A stretch of 64,000 bases of DNA from Gulosibacter sediminis (GTDB taxonomy: Bacteria; Actinomycetota; Actinomycetes; Actinomycetales; Microbacteriaceae): NCBI RefSeq assembly GCF_023370115.1, contig NZ_CP097160.1:744001-808000 (forward strand). The letters are read 5' to 3'. The notes beneath the pieces were generated by a model. It ran no database searches and was not told where the DNA came from. It saw only the letters and a list, made by a program, of their open reading frames with translations. Below, in pieces: positions 54,989-64,000 of the stretch; position 1 is the first letter of the stretch; each line of letters starts with the position of its first letter. The position numbers and the translations under genes are program-made.

Positions 54989-55382
54989 CGGGCACGAACT
55001 CCAGGCTGACCGAGTTCATGCAGAACCGGTCGCCGGTCGGGGTGCCGTAGCCGTCGGGGAACACGTGCCCGAGGTGCGAACCGCACTTCGCGCAGCGAAC
55101 CTCGACGCGGCGCATGCCGAGCGTGTTGTCTTCGAGGTACTCCACGGCGCCCTCACGCAGCGGCTCCCAGAAGCTGGGCCAGCCGCACCCCGCGTCGAAC
55201 TTCGTCGTCGCGTTAAAGAGCTCGTTGCCGCAGGCGCGACACGTGTAGGTCCCCGGGCGTTCTTCGTTGAGCAGCGCGCCGGTAAATGCCCGCTCGGTGC
55301 CGGCCTGTCGCAGCACCTGGAATTCCTGGGGGTTGAGCACCTCGCGCCACTGCGCATCAGTGCGTTCAACTTCGTACGACAT
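54978..55382 (-). CDS. msrB: Peptide-methionine (R)-S-oxide reductase
   Basis: Repairs methionine-R-sulfoxide in proteins. 134 residues from ATG 55382, preceded by CAGGAGGT, which excludes the longer frame. Zinc ligands C48/C51 (TYTCRACGNELF) and C97/C100 (RCAKCGSHLGHVF); catalytic C121 in DRFCMNSVSL. GCGWPSFWEP is the conserved substrate-side segment. The thiol donor is probably mycothiol or thioredoxin. It overlaps yceI at the 3' end. Confidence 0.95.
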   Translation of the reverse strand: MSYEVERTDAQWREVLNPQEFQVLRQAGTERAFTGALLNEERPGTYTCRACGNELFNATTKFDAGCGWPSFWEPLREGAVEYLEDNTLGMRRVEVRCAKCGSHLGHVFPDGYGTPTGDRFCMNSVSLEFVPATA

Positions 55383-55494
55383 GGGACCTCCTGGATAGGC
55401 AAGTGTACGCGCGCCGCGAGGGCAATCTGCCCGAGCGCGCGTAGGCTCGGGACGAGCATTCCGTAATGAGTTCAACACCGCTGAGGAGGCGAAT

Positions 55495-55782
55495 ATGCCC
55501 GAAGCCGCAGGCGCCCTGCGCCACTCGAGCCCGCCGCCGCTCCACGACGAAGACCGAGCCTTGCTCGAATTCGAAGCGGAGCATCCTCGCCACGGACGCG
55601 CGAAAGAGGATGCGATTCGCGCCCAGTTCGGCTATTCCGCTGCTCGGTATTATCAGATTCTCGGTACGCTCATTGAGTCGCCCTCGGCGCTCGTCGCGTA
55701 TCCGATGCTTGTGCACCGGCTTCGGCGGATGCGCGAGGCACGTCGAGCGCACCGCTTCGGTACGGTCGACGGCCGCAACTAG
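55495..55782 (+). CDS. DUF3263 domain-containing protein
   Basis: 95-residue protein conserved across actinobacteria and usually placed next to a LytR_C-domain gene, as here. It starts MPEAAGALRHSSPPPL after GAGGAGGCGA. The helical domain reads LLEFEAEHPRHGRAKEDAIRAQFGYSAARYYQILGTLIE, a winged-helix-like pattern (RYYQLL signature) suggestive of DNA binding, and ends with a basic segment RLRRMREARRAHRFG. No experimental role is known to me. 29 bp separate it from the next gene. Confidence 0.92.
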   Translation: MPEAAGALRHSSPPPLHDEDRALLEFEAEHPRHGRAKEDAIRAQFGYSAARYYQILGTLIESPSALVAYPMLVHRLRRMREARRAHRFGTVDGRN

Positions 55783-55811
55783 CCCCACCCCTGCAGGAAG
55801 ATTCAGCACAC

Positions 55812-56387
55812 GTGAAGTACCCCAAGGATCGCTTCGACGACTTCCCCCGCACGCTCAAGCGCCGCGGGGCGCACCGCGCGCCGCGAACCTGGGCGTCGAA
55901 GTTCATGTCGTGGATTGTGGCGATCGTCGCGTTCGTGCTGCTCGTCGGCATCGGCGTCGGCGTGATGTGGGCGATCGACAACCAGGTGCAGTTCACCGCC
56001 GACATGGGCGGGCAGGAAGAGACGACGTCACCGACCGAGTCGAGCAGCGCTGGGCCGACCCCCACGCCGACCGAGACCGGCCCAAGCGCGACGGTGGATG
56101 CTTCGCTCAGCGTCACGGTGCTCAACGGCATTGGCACGCCCGGCCTCGCGACCGCGGGCTCGGAGGCCATGACGAGCGGCGGTTGGACCGTCGGCACGGT
56201 CGCCGACGCCGACAGCTTCGACTACCAGACCACGAGCATTGTCGTCGCGAGCGAAGACCAGCGCGGCGCGGCCCTCGGTGCGCAGGAGACGCTCGGCTTC
56301 GGCGAGATCTCGGTCGACCCGAACATCGCCGCCGAGGGCACGCTCGTCGTGATCCTTGGCTCGGATGCGGGTGACGCGCTGCTCTAG
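55812..56387 (+). CDS. LytR C-terminal domain (LytR_C) membrane protein
   Basis: 191-residue single-pass protein from GTG 55812. A basic cytosolic segment (KYPKDRFDDFPRTLKRRGAHRAPRTW) is followed by one membrane helix (about residues 35-58), a Thr/Ser/Pro linker, and an extracytoplasmic LytR_C domain (SLSVTVLNGIGTPGLATAGSEAMTSGGWTVG). The catalytic LytR-CpsA-Psr phosphotransferase domain is absent, so it is an accessory protein, perhaps in cell-wall polymer attachment. Coupled to DUF3263 in many actinobacteria. Confidence 0.9.
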   Translation: MKYPKDRFDDFPRTLKRRGAHRAPRTWASKFMSWIVAIVAFVLLVGIGVGVMWAIDNQVQFTADMGGQEETTSPTESSSAGPTPTPTETGPSATVDASLSVTVLNGIGTPGLATAGSEAMTSGGWTVGTVADADSFDYQTTSIVVASEDQRGAALGAQETLGFGEISVDPNIAAEGTLVVILGSDAGDALL

Positions 56388-56455
56388 CGGCAACGTTGCC
56401 CATCTCGTCACTCGAATTTCACGTGCCTGTTGCGAGCCTTGCCTAGGGTGCCGCT

Positions 56456-56668
56456 ATGGCTACAGGCATCGTGAAGTGGTTCGACGCGGAAAAGGGCTTC
56501 GGTTTTATCACCGTCGACGGTGACACCACCCCCGCGCAGGAAGTATTCGTGCACTACCGCTCGATCGATATGACTGGTTTCCGCACGCTGCAGGAGAACC
56601 AGGCGGTCGAGTTTGAGGTGACGCAGGGCGAGAAGGGGCCGCAGGCCGAGCACGTGCGCTCGCTGTAG
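56456..56668 (+). CDS. cspA: Cold-shock protein, CspA family
   Basis: 70-residue single-stranded nucleic acid-binding OB fold. RNP1 KGFGFITV and RNP2 VFVHYRSI are present (the latter usually VFVHFSAI). The C-terminal [25 protein letters not shown] is standard. The TGCCTAGGGTGCCGCT leader before ATG is short. It lies directly upstream of the CIRCE-controlled groEL; only the operators separate them. Confidence 0.95.
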   Translation: MATGIVKWFDAEKGFGFITVDGDTTPAQEVFVHYRSIDMTGFRTLQENQAVEFEVTQGEKGPQAEHVRSL

Positions 56669-56678
56669 GCGGACTCTC

Positions 56679-56705
56679 CTTGCACTCTCAGGGTGAGAGT
56701 GCCAA
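56679..56705. promoter_or_regulatory. CIRCE element 1 (HrcA operator)
   Basis: CTTGCACTC-N9-GAGTGCCAA matches the CIRCE consensus TTAGCACTC-N9-GAGTGCTAA, with the nine-base spacer TCAGGGTGA. It lies upstream of groEL. Confidence 0.9.
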
Positions 56706-56713
56706 CATTGGTC

Positions 56714-56740
56714 TTGGCACTCCACGACACTGAGTGCTAA
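56714..56740. promoter_or_regulatory. CIRCE element 2 (HrcA operator)
   Basis: TTGGCACTC-N9-GAGTGCTAA, one mismatch to the consensus, nine-base spacer CACGACACT. It ends 38 bp before the groEL start. Two operators indicate tight heat-shock control by HrcA. Confidence 0.95.
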
Positions 56741-56763
56741 TCCGAAGACCACTCAGGTCCTGA

Positions 56764-58398
<1,635 letters not shown>

Positions 58399-58419
58399 TC
58401 CGTAGCGCTAGCTGCTCCC

Positions 58420-58457
58420 GCGACGGCGGGCGACTCGACCGAGTCGCCCGCCGTCGC
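58420..58457. terminator. Terminator between groEL and the WXG100 gene
   Basis: GCGACGGCGGGCGACTC (58420-58436) pairs perfectly over 17 bp with 58441-58457, loop GACC. It separates convergent genes and can serve both. Confidence 0.85.
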
Positions 58458-58462
58458 TGTCG

Positions 58463-58753
58463 TTAGACGGTGAACAGGCGGATGACGTCGTTCTCGGTGT
58501 TGCCGTAGTGCACGCCCGCCGAGGAGAGCGCCTGGTTGATCTGCTCGATCGAGGTCTCGACCTGTCCCTGGGTCGACTTCCACTGGTCGACGATGCCCTG
58601 GAACTGGGCCTGTGCCTGACCCTGCCATGAGCCCTGGAGGCTCGTGAGATGCGTGGTGAGCTGAGTGGCTGCGGTGCGGACCGACTCGATGTCGATCTGC
58701 ACCGTCGAGACCGCGCTCTGAATAATTTCGCTGTCAACGGTGAACTTGGCCAT
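58463..58753 (-). CDS. WXG100-family secreted protein (EsxA/CFP-10-like)
   Basis: 96-residue helical-hairpin protein typical of type VII secretion substrates. The WQG turn (SLQGSWQGQAQAQF, the WXG position) lies near the centre, flanked by two long amphipathic helices. ATG 58753 has AAGGGAG nine bases upstream. No second WXG100 partner, EccC-type ATPase or PPE protein is nearby, so the secretion machinery must be encoded elsewhere. The C-terminal end GNTENDVIRLFTV lacks a clear YxxxD/E export signal. It is convergent with groEL and downstream of the two-component operon, separated by a terminator. Confidence 0.92.
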   Translation of the reverse strand: MAKFTVDSEIIQSAVSTVQIDIESVRTAATQLTTHLTSLQGSWQGQAQAQFQGIVDQWKSTQGQVETSIEQINQALSSAGVHYGNTENDVIRLFTV

Positions 58754-58813
58754 GTGGGGCTCCCTTCCTGCGGCCCCACACCCTTGGTTCGTGCGAGGCA
58801 CGGCCCCAAAAGT

Positions 58814-58842
58814 AGAGCCCGGCGCTGCGTGCGCCGGGCTCT
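58814..58842 (-). terminator. Intrinsic terminator of the two-component operon
   Basis: On the minus strand AGAGCCCGGCG pairs with CGCCGGGCTCT (11 bp, 7-base loop), followed by ACTTTTGGGG, just after the kinase stop codon. Confidence 0.85.
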
Positions 58843-58845
58843 GAG

Positions 58846-60597
58846 TCATGATTCTGTGGAGGGTTCTTCATCCACAGGTGGCGCCATGAGCAGGGGGAAG
58901 CTCAGGCGGAATGTGGCACCGCCGCCCGGCGTCTCCACGACGTCGACCGTGCCCTCGTGGGTCTGCACGATCGCTGACACGATTGCGAGGCCGAGCCCCG
59001 TGCCGCCGGTGTCGCGCGTGCGCGAGGTGTCGGCGCGCCAGAACCGCTGGAAGATCTGCGCGCGGCTCTGCTCGGGGATGCCCTCGCCATGGTCGATCAC
59101 CTCGATGATCGCCCGCTCGCGCGTCACGTCGATCACGACGCCGAGCTCGAGCGGCGTGCCCTCGGGCGTGTAGCGCAGCGCATTGCCGACGATGTTCTGG
59201 ATCGCCTGTCGAATCTTGTCGCTGTTGCCGTAGATCATCGCGGGCACGTCGTCGTCCGACTCGAACTCGTCGGCGGCCTCGAGCGGTACGCCCGCGGGCG
59301 CGTCTGCGGCGTCGGCAGGCTCGGCCGAGACAGCGGGGGTGGAGCGTCGCCGCAGGCCGAGAACGCGCGCCAGGCGGCCGCGGGTGGTGTCCTTCGCGGG
59401 CTCCGGTGCGTCGGTGTCAGGCTCGGGCTCGGCGGGGGCCTCCGTCTCGACCGGCAGATCGGTGAACGCCGTCTCCTCTGGTCGGTAGGGGTGATCCTCG
59501 TCGGCGACGAGCACGGTCGGATGCACGCGGATGGTGCGGTCGGGCGCCTGCGCGCGGGTGTCCATCGCCGCATCCTCGACGAGCGGCTCGAGGTCGAGCA
59601 CATCCTTCGCCATCTCGCGGTTCTCGTCGAGCCGGGCGAGCTGCAGGAGGTCCTCCACGAGGCCGCCCATGCGCTTCGCCTCGCCCTCGATGCGGTCCAT
59701 GGCCTGGCCCACCTTGGTGGGCTCGTCGAGCGCGCCCATGCGGTAGAGCTCGGCGTAGCCGCGCACCGTCACAAGCGGCGTGCGCAACTCGTGGGACGCA
59801 TCGCCGACGAATCGGCGCATCTGACTGATTGTTCTATCTCGCTCGATCAGCGCCGAGTCGATCTGCCCCAGCATCGAGTTGAGTGAGCGTGAGAGCCTGC
59901 CGACCTCGGTGTTCGGGGTGGCCTCGGGCAGGCGCTGGTCGTAGTCACCGGCGGCGAAGTTCATGGCGGTCGACTCGACCTTGCGCAGTGGGCGCAGCGT
60001 CGCCGAGACGAGCATGCGCGTGAGCACGGCGGCGAAGATGAGCACCGAAAGGCCGAAGCCAAAGAAGATTGCGAGGAAGCTCGCCATTGTCGCGTTCACG
60101 CTCGACATCGGCATCGCGACGATGAGCGTGCCGAACACCTGGTTCGAGTTGTACTGGTCCTCGGGCACCACGACCGCGCGCCAGGGCGCCCCGAGCCCAT
60201 CCTTGAGCTCGTAGATGGCGAAGCCGGCCCCGCTATTGCTGTCGAACTTCAGCTCCATGGTCGACAGGTCGGGGGCCACCGAACGCGGCTGCCACTCCCA
60301 GTTGTCGACCATGACCTGGTCCGAGTCGTCGACGACCGCGACGTAGTACGGCTGCGGCGCCGTGCGGATGTTCTCGAAGCCGAACTCGCCCGTGCTCGCG
60401 TCGCCGCCGAGCACGAGCGTCGGATCGGCCGCGATCGAACGCAGGCTCGCGTCGAGCTGCCCCACGAGCGTGGGTCGCAGCAGCAACGTGGTGCCGCTGC
60501 CCGCAATCACGAGAGAGAGGGCAAGCAGCACCACGTTGACGATCGTGAGCTGGTTTCGGAGGGAAAACTGATCCCACCGCGAGGGGCCGGAGGTCAA
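58846..60597 (-). CDS. Sensor histidine kinase, MprB/TcrY-like, with insertion in the ATPase domain
   Basis: 583-residue kinase, longer than the usual about 480-500. Membrane helices at about 18-41 and 168-195 flank a 125-residue extracytoplasmic domain. HAMP (about 197-250) is followed by HisKA with RRFVGDASHELRTPLVTVRGY, phospho-acceptor H269. The ATPase domain is split: RTIRVHPTVLV (about 355-364) is separated from IYGNSDKIRQAIQNIVGNALRYTPEG (from 455) by about 90 residues of Pro/Ala/Glu/Asp-rich sequence containing a basic patch RGRLARVLGLRRRST. The downstream G boxes (IDHGEGIP, GGTGLGLAI) are intact. Paired with the regulator five bases upstream. Confidence 0.92.
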   Translation of the reverse strand: MTSGPSRWDQFSLRNQLTIVNVVLLALSLVIAGSGTTLLLRPTLVGQLDASLRSIAADPTLVLGGDASTGEFGFENIRTAPQPYYVAVVDDSDQVMVDNWEWQPRSVAPDLSTMELKFDSNSGAGFAIYELKDGLGAPWRAVVVPEDQYNSNQVFGTLIVAMPMSSVNATMASFLAIFFGFGLSVLIFAAVLTRMLVSATLRPLRKVESTAMNFAAGDYDQRLPEATPNTEVGRLSRSLNSMLGQIDSALIERDRTISQMRRFVGDASHELRTPLVTVRGYAELYRMGALDEPTKVGQAMDRIEGEAKRMGGLVEDLLQLARLDENREMAKDVLDLEPLVEDAAMDTRAQAPDRTIRVHPTVLVADEDHPYRPEETAFTDLPVETEAPAEPEPDTDAPEPAKDTTRGRLARVLGLRRRSTPAVSAEPADAADAPAGVPLEAADEFESDDDVPAMIYGNSDKIRQAIQNIVGNALRYTPEGTPLELGVVIDVTRERAIIEVIDHGEGIPEQSRAQIFQRFWRADTSRTRDTGGTGLGLAIVSAIVQTHEGTVDVVETPGGGATFRLSFPLLMAPPVDEEPSTES

Positions 60598-60602
60598 ACG
60601 CG

Positions 60603-61304
60603 TTACGCCTTGACCCCGGGAACCTTGAGCATGTAGCCGAAGCCACGCTTCGTCTGGATCAGCGATTCGGACGTGTGCGCGTCGAGCTTGCGGCGCAGGT
60701 ACGAGATGTAGGACTCGACGATGCCCGCGTCACCGTTGAAGTCGTACTCCCACACGTGGTCGAGGATCTGCGACTTCGACAGCACTCGGTTCGGGTTGAG
60801 CATGAGGTAGCGCAGCAGCTTGAACTCGGTGGGGGAGAGATCCACCGGCTCGTCGTTGATGAACACCTCGTGCGTGTCCTGGTCCATCGTGAGGTCGCCG
60901 ACACGAATGACGGCCTCCTCCTCGGTGTGCATCGTGCGGCGCAGGATCGCCTTGATGCGGGCGACGATCTCGTCGAGGCTGAACGGCTTCGTGACGTAGT
61001 CGTCGCCGCCCGAGTTGAGGCCCTCGATCTTGTCGTCGGTGTCGTCCTTCGCCGTGAGGAAGAGGATCGGCGACACGTACCCCGAGGCCCGCAGGCGCTT
61101 GGTCACGGCGAAACCGGACATGTCGGGCAGCATGACGTCGAGCACGATCAGGTCGGGCTCCTCGTCAATGACGGCCGCGATCGCGCCCGCGCCGTTGCCC
61201 ACCGTGCGCACCATGAACCCTGCGAAGCGAAGGCTCGTCGAGAGCAGCTCGCGAATGTTCGGCTCGTCGTCTACCACCAGGATCTTTGGTCCACCATCAG
61301 TCAT
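60603..61304 (-). CDS. OmpR-family response regulator, PhoP/TcrX-like
   Basis: 233-residue regulator. Receiver: acidic D12/D13 in ILVVDDEPNIRELLS, phospho-acceptor D56 in LIVLDVMLPDMSG, switch T/K in LFLTAKDDTDDKI and DDYVTKPFSLDE. The winged-helix domain shows LSPTEFKLLRYLMLNPNRVLSKSQILDHVWEYDF and YISYLRRKLD, then TKRGFGYMLKVPG. The wording resembles actinobacterial PhoP/TcrX rather than MprA. Its kinase begins five bases downstream. Upstream is a divergent methyltransferase gene. Regulon unknown. Confidence 0.94.
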   Translation of the reverse strand: MTDGGPKILVVDDEPNIRELLSTSLRFAGFMVRTVGNGAGAIAAVIDEEPDLIVLDVMLPDMSGFAVTKRLRASGYVSPILFLTAKDDTDDKIEGLNSGGDDYVTKPFSLDEIVARIKAILRRTMHTEEEAVIRVGDLTMDQDTHEVFINDEPVDLSPTEFKLLRYLMLNPNRVLSKSQILDHVWEYDFNGDAGIVESYISYLRRKLDAHTSESLIQTKRGFGYMLKVPGVKA

Positions 61305-61384
61305 GCAGCTATTTTGGCGCGAGCTTGCTGAATGCCGTCTGATGCGCGGTTATGCGGAAGTTATGTGTCGATATCGTTGAGCAC

Positions 61385-62194
61385 ATGGCTCGTTACCTGC
61401 ACGGACACGCACCCTCGGTGCTCGCGTCCCACACCGTTCGCACCGCCGAGAATTCGTGCGGTCATCTCCTGCCACATTTGCGCGAGGGGATGCGCGTGCT
61501 CGACGTCGGCTGCGGGCCAGCGACGATCACGCTCGACCTCGCCGAGCTGGTCGGGCCGAGCGGGCAGGTGACGGGCCTCGAGCTGCTCGAGGAGACGCTC
61601 GAGCTGGGGCGCGCCGAGGCCGCACGCCGGGGCGACGAGCGCACCCGCTTCGAGGCCGGCGACGTCATGGCGCTGCCCTACGCCGACGGCAGCTTCGACG
61701 TCGTGCACGCCCACCAGGTGCTCCAGCACCTCACCGACCCGGTCGCAGCGCTACGCGAGATGTGGCGCGTGCTCGCGCCGGGCGGGGTGCTCGCGGTGCG
61801 CGACGCCGACTATGCCGAGATGTCCTGGCACCCGCAGCCGCGTGAGCTCGACCGGTGGCGCGAGCTCTACCTGGCGATCGCGCGCGCGAACGAGGCGACG
61901 CCGGATGCGGCGCGTCACCTGCGCGCGTGGGCGCGGGCCGCGGGGCTCGAGAACATCGAGCTCGGTGCCTCGACCTGGGCCTACGCCGATGAGGAGACCT
62001 GCTCGTGGTGGGGCAACCTCTGGCAGAAGCGGGCGCTCACGTCACGCTTCACCGAGGAGGTGCTCGAACGCGAGCTCGCGAGCCAGCAGGAACTCGAGGA
62101 GATCTCGAGCGCCTGGCAGGCCTGGGGGAGCGACGCCGACGCCATGTTCATCATGACGCACGGCGAGCTCCTCGCCTTCCGGCCGACGGTTTAG
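61385..62194 (+). CDS. SAM-dependent methyltransferase (UbiE/type 11)
   Basis: 269-residue class I methyltransferase. SAM motif I VLDVGCGPATITLDLAEL, acidic motif II VTGLELLEETLELG, motif III FEAGDVMALPYADGSFDVVHAHQVLQHL and VLAPGGVLAVRDADYAEM. The substrate could be a small molecule or lipid; none can be deduced. The start ATG 61385 (MARYLHGHAPSVLASH) fits the family; an upstream in-frame ATG at 61352 adds 11 residues. No ribosome site is evident, so translation may be leaderless. Confidence 0.9.
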   Translation: MARYLHGHAPSVLASHTVRTAENSCGHLLPHLREGMRVLDVGCGPATITLDLAELVGPSGQVTGLELLEETLELGRAEAARRGDERTRFEAGDVMALPYADGSFDVVHAHQVLQHLTDPVAALREMWRVLAPGGVLAVRDADYAEMSWHPQPRELDRWRELYLAIARANEATPDAARHLRAWARAAGLENIELGASTWAYADEETCSWWGNLWQKRALTSRFTEEVLERELASQQELEEISSAWQAWGSDADAMFIMTHGELLAFRPTV

Positions 62195-62206
62195 CGGGCG
62201 TGCGGC

Positions 62207-63205
62207 CTAGCGCTTCGGCGACCAGCCGAGCGCGGGGCCGATGCGCGTCGCGAGCTGCTCGAGCATCTGCTTCCAGTCGGCCAGCTCCATCTCGAACGGC
62301 AGCTCGAACAGTAGATCGTCGGCCGCCTGAATCGCGGCGTCGTTCGCAACAAACTCGAGGATCTCGTCGAGCGAGCCGAGCACATCCTTCGCGATGATTG
62401 TGTTGCGGCCGACGATGCCCTCGGTGCGCGGGTTGCGGCCCTCGGCGTACGCGCGGTACTTCTCGACCTGCGCATCCGTCGCCCCGTCGGTGGGCACGAT
62501 GACGCGAGCCACCGTGACGCGCGAGCCGCCGGCCGCGCGGTAGGTGTCGATCTGCTTGCGCTGCGCCTCCGAGAAGTTGGTGATGCCGTTCTCCGACGAC
62601 GAGATGTTGCTCACGAGCCAGTTGAGGCCTGATTCGCCGGCCCACGTGGCCGACTTGAGCGAGCCGCCGCCATACCAGAGGCGCTCGGCGAGGCCCTCGG
62701 CGTGCGGCTCGACGCGCTCGGAGTCGAAGTCGCCGCCGAAGCCCGAGTACGCCTCGAGCTCGCGCACTCGCTCGCCGCGCAACAGTGAGCGTAGCCGCTC
62801 GATGCGGCCGTAGCCGTAGTCCTCCTCGCGCCAGCCGGAGTCGAAGACGAGGTCGTTCGTCGCCTCCTCGTAGCGCGGAGGATGCACGCTCAGGCCGGGC
62901 AGCACACGGCCGCCCGTGAGGACATCCGCCGTCGCGAGGTCTTCCGCGAGCCGGAACGGGTTCTCGAACTCGACCGGAATCACGGCGTTGCCGAGCTGGA
63001 GGTGGGAGGTCTCGCGCGCGAGGGCGCCGAAGAGCACCGCGGGTGAAGGCACGCCGTACTGCATGTGCCGCGTGCGCAGCCAGCCCGAGTCGAGCCCGAG
63101 CTCGTCGGCGAAGCGGAACAGCTCGATTGCATCCTCGAAACCGGCGCGCGGGGCGTCGCGTTCGAAGGGAACGAGGTGGATGAATCCGAGGTGGGTGAAC
63201 GCCAT
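62207..63205 (-). CDS. LLM-class flavin-dependent oxidoreductase (luciferase-like)
   Basis: 332-residue bacterial-luciferase-like TIM barrel using F420 or FMN. Blocks: MAFTHLGFIHLVPF, AIELFRFADELGLDSGWLRTRH, ALARETSHLQLGNAVIPVEFENPFRLAEDLATADVLTGGRVLPGL and LWYGGGSLKSATWAGESGLN. ATG 63205 follows TAGGAGC. The substrate is not predictable; related proteins oxidise small aliphatic or sulfur compounds. Downstream of the helicase gene by seven bases and probably in one transcript with it. Confidence 0.92.
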   Translation of the reverse strand: MAFTHLGFIHLVPFERDAPRAGFEDAIELFRFADELGLDSGWLRTRHMQYGVPSPAVLFGALARETSHLQLGNAVIPVEFENPFRLAEDLATADVLTGGRVLPGLSVHPPRYEEATNDLVFDSGWREEDYGYGRIERLRSLLRGERVRELEAYSGFGGDFDSERVEPHAEGLAERLWYGGGSLKSATWAGESGLNWLVSNISSSENGITNFSEAQRKQIDTYRAAGGSRVTVARVIVPTDGATDAQVEKYRAYAEGRNPRTEGIVGRNTIIAKDVLGSLDEILEFVANDAAIQAADDLLFELPFEMELADWKQMLEQLATRIGPALGWSPKR

Positions 63206-63212
63206 GATGCTC

Positions 63213-64000
63213 CTAGCTTGCGGGGATTTCGTCCGCGTCGAGGATGGAGTAGGAGTACCCCTGCTCGGCGAGGAAGCGCTGTCGGTTCTGCGCGAAGTCT
63301 TGGTCAACAGTGTCGCGCGCCACGACGGTATAGAACGACGCGGTGACGCCGGATGACGACGGGCGCAGCAGGCGGCCGAGGCGCTGCGCCTCCTCCTGCC
63401 GCGAGCCGTACGACCCCGAGATCTGAATCGCGACCGAGGCATCCGGCAGGTCGACCGAGAAGTTCGCGACCTTCGACACGACGAGGATCGGCTCGGCGCC
63501 CGAGCGGAACGCGTTGAATAGTTCCTCGCGCTCGGCAACCGGGGTCTGGCCGGTCACCTTCGGCGCCTGGAGCTCCTCGGCGATCGCGTCGAGCTGGTCG
63601 AGGTACTGGCCAATGATGAGGATGCGCTCGCCCGCGTGCTTGTGCACGAGCCGGCGCGCGACGTCGTGCTTCACCTCGGCGCTTGCGGCGATGCGATAGC
63701 GGTCTTCGTCGCTCGCACCGGCGTACTCCATGCGGGCCTCATACGGCAGGTCGACGCGCACCTCAAAGCACTCGGCGGGCGAGATGTAGCCCTGCGCCTC
63801 GATCTCTTTCCAGGGCGCGTCGAAACGCTTCGGCCCGATGAGCGAGAACACGTCACCCTCGCGGCCGTCCTCGCGCACGAGTGTCGCGGTGAGGCCGAGG
63901 CGTCGGCGCGCCTGCAGCTCGGCCGTGAGCTTGAAGACGGGGGCGGGGAGGAGGTGCACCTCGTCGTAGACGATGAGGCCCCAGTCGAGCGCGTTGAGCA
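63213..64000 (-). CDS. DNA repair helicase, XPB type (partial, 5' end outside window)
   Basis: Superfamily 2 3'-5' helicase of the bacterial XPB (ERCC3) group. The visible C-terminal about 262 residues begin in the Walker B region: NALDWGLIVYDEVHLLPAPVF (DEVH box). Motif III RRRLGLTATLVREDG, motif IV GERILIIGQYLDQL, motif V VSKVANFSVDLPDASVAIQISGSYGSRQEEAQRLGRLLRP (V and VI) follow. The C-terminal end QRFLAEQGYSYSILDADEIPAS is typical for actinobacterial XPB. The damage-recognition and RED-motif N-terminal parts are beyond the window. Likely cotranscribed with the LLM oxidoreductase gene. Confidence 0.94.
   Translation of the reverse strand, partial: LNALDWGLIVYDEVHLLPAPVFKLTAELQARRRLGLTATLVREDGREGDVFSLIGPKRFDAPWKEIEAQGYISPAECFEVRVDLPYEARMEYAGASDEDRYRIAASAEVKHDVARRLVHKHAGERILIIGQYLDQLDAIAEELQAPKVTGQTPVAEREELFNAFRSGAEPILVVSKVANFSVDLPDASVAIQISGSYGSRQEEAQRLGRLLRPSSSGVTASFYTVVARDTVDQDFAQNRQRFLAEQGYSYSILDADEIPAS

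Overview
The window is about 68% GC by eye and almost fully coding. It uses GTG starts freely and carries actinobacterial marker genes: paired clpP1/clpP2, carD, senX3-regX3, a DUF3263 protein, a DUF222/HNH 13E12-type gene, WXG100 and actinobacterial groEL with two CIRCE operators. The gene families and three tRNAs suggest a Microbacteriaceae-like actinobacterium. That placement is inference, and no rRNA is present to settle it.

Layout. 1-11771: pepN (3' end outside the window), a LuxR-type two-component pair, an FtsX-like ABC transporter, a heterodimeric ABC exporter, then a DsbA-like protein, rpiB and nei. From memory, the order pepN / DsbA-like / rpiB / nei / tig / clpP1 / clpP2 / clpX matches Mycobacterium tuberculosis Rv2467 to Rv2457c. 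Here the block is interrupted by about 13 kb (11772-25140) between nei and tig. That insert holds a 1535-residue zinc-ribbon membrane protein, tRNA-Gly with an exact 132-bp tandem duplication of its 3' end, a nitroreductase, a 3-methyladenine glycosylase, tRNA-Pro, a DUF222/HNH gene under a LexA-like box, a FUSC-type protein and a glycine-betaine type ABC importer.

25141-31085 is the protein quality-control core (tig, clpP1, clpP2, clpX), with an MFS remnant and a DUF1684 gene between clpP2 and clpX. 31169-34465 holds five consecutive lipoproteins that share a diverged two-cysteine C-terminal domain. I consider this array the most promising undescribed element. 34462-40354 has an M3 oligopeptidase, secreted proteins, an untracked 36-residue membrane peptide, a nitrobindin-like protein and YgfZ. 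40444-43953 is an ABC-2 transporter with a DesK/LuxR-type two-component system. 43972-47568 is gpmA, phoU and senX3-regX3 (phosphate control). 47638-52433 is the lipoprotein-carD-ispDF-cysS-rlmB block, again resembling M. tuberculosis (Rv3584-Rv3579c).

52430-58398 has a sugar-ABC ATPase, an SDR, tRNA-Thr, yceI, msrB, DUF3263, a LytR_C protein, cspA and groEL. 58463-64000 has a lone WXG100 protein, a PhoP/MprB-type two-component operon, a methyltransferase, a luciferase-like monooxygenase and the C-terminal part of an XPB-type helicase. Several convergent gene pairs are separated by long perfect hairpins that can terminate both strands.

All calls come from reading translated motifs and from general family knowledge. 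No database search was run.
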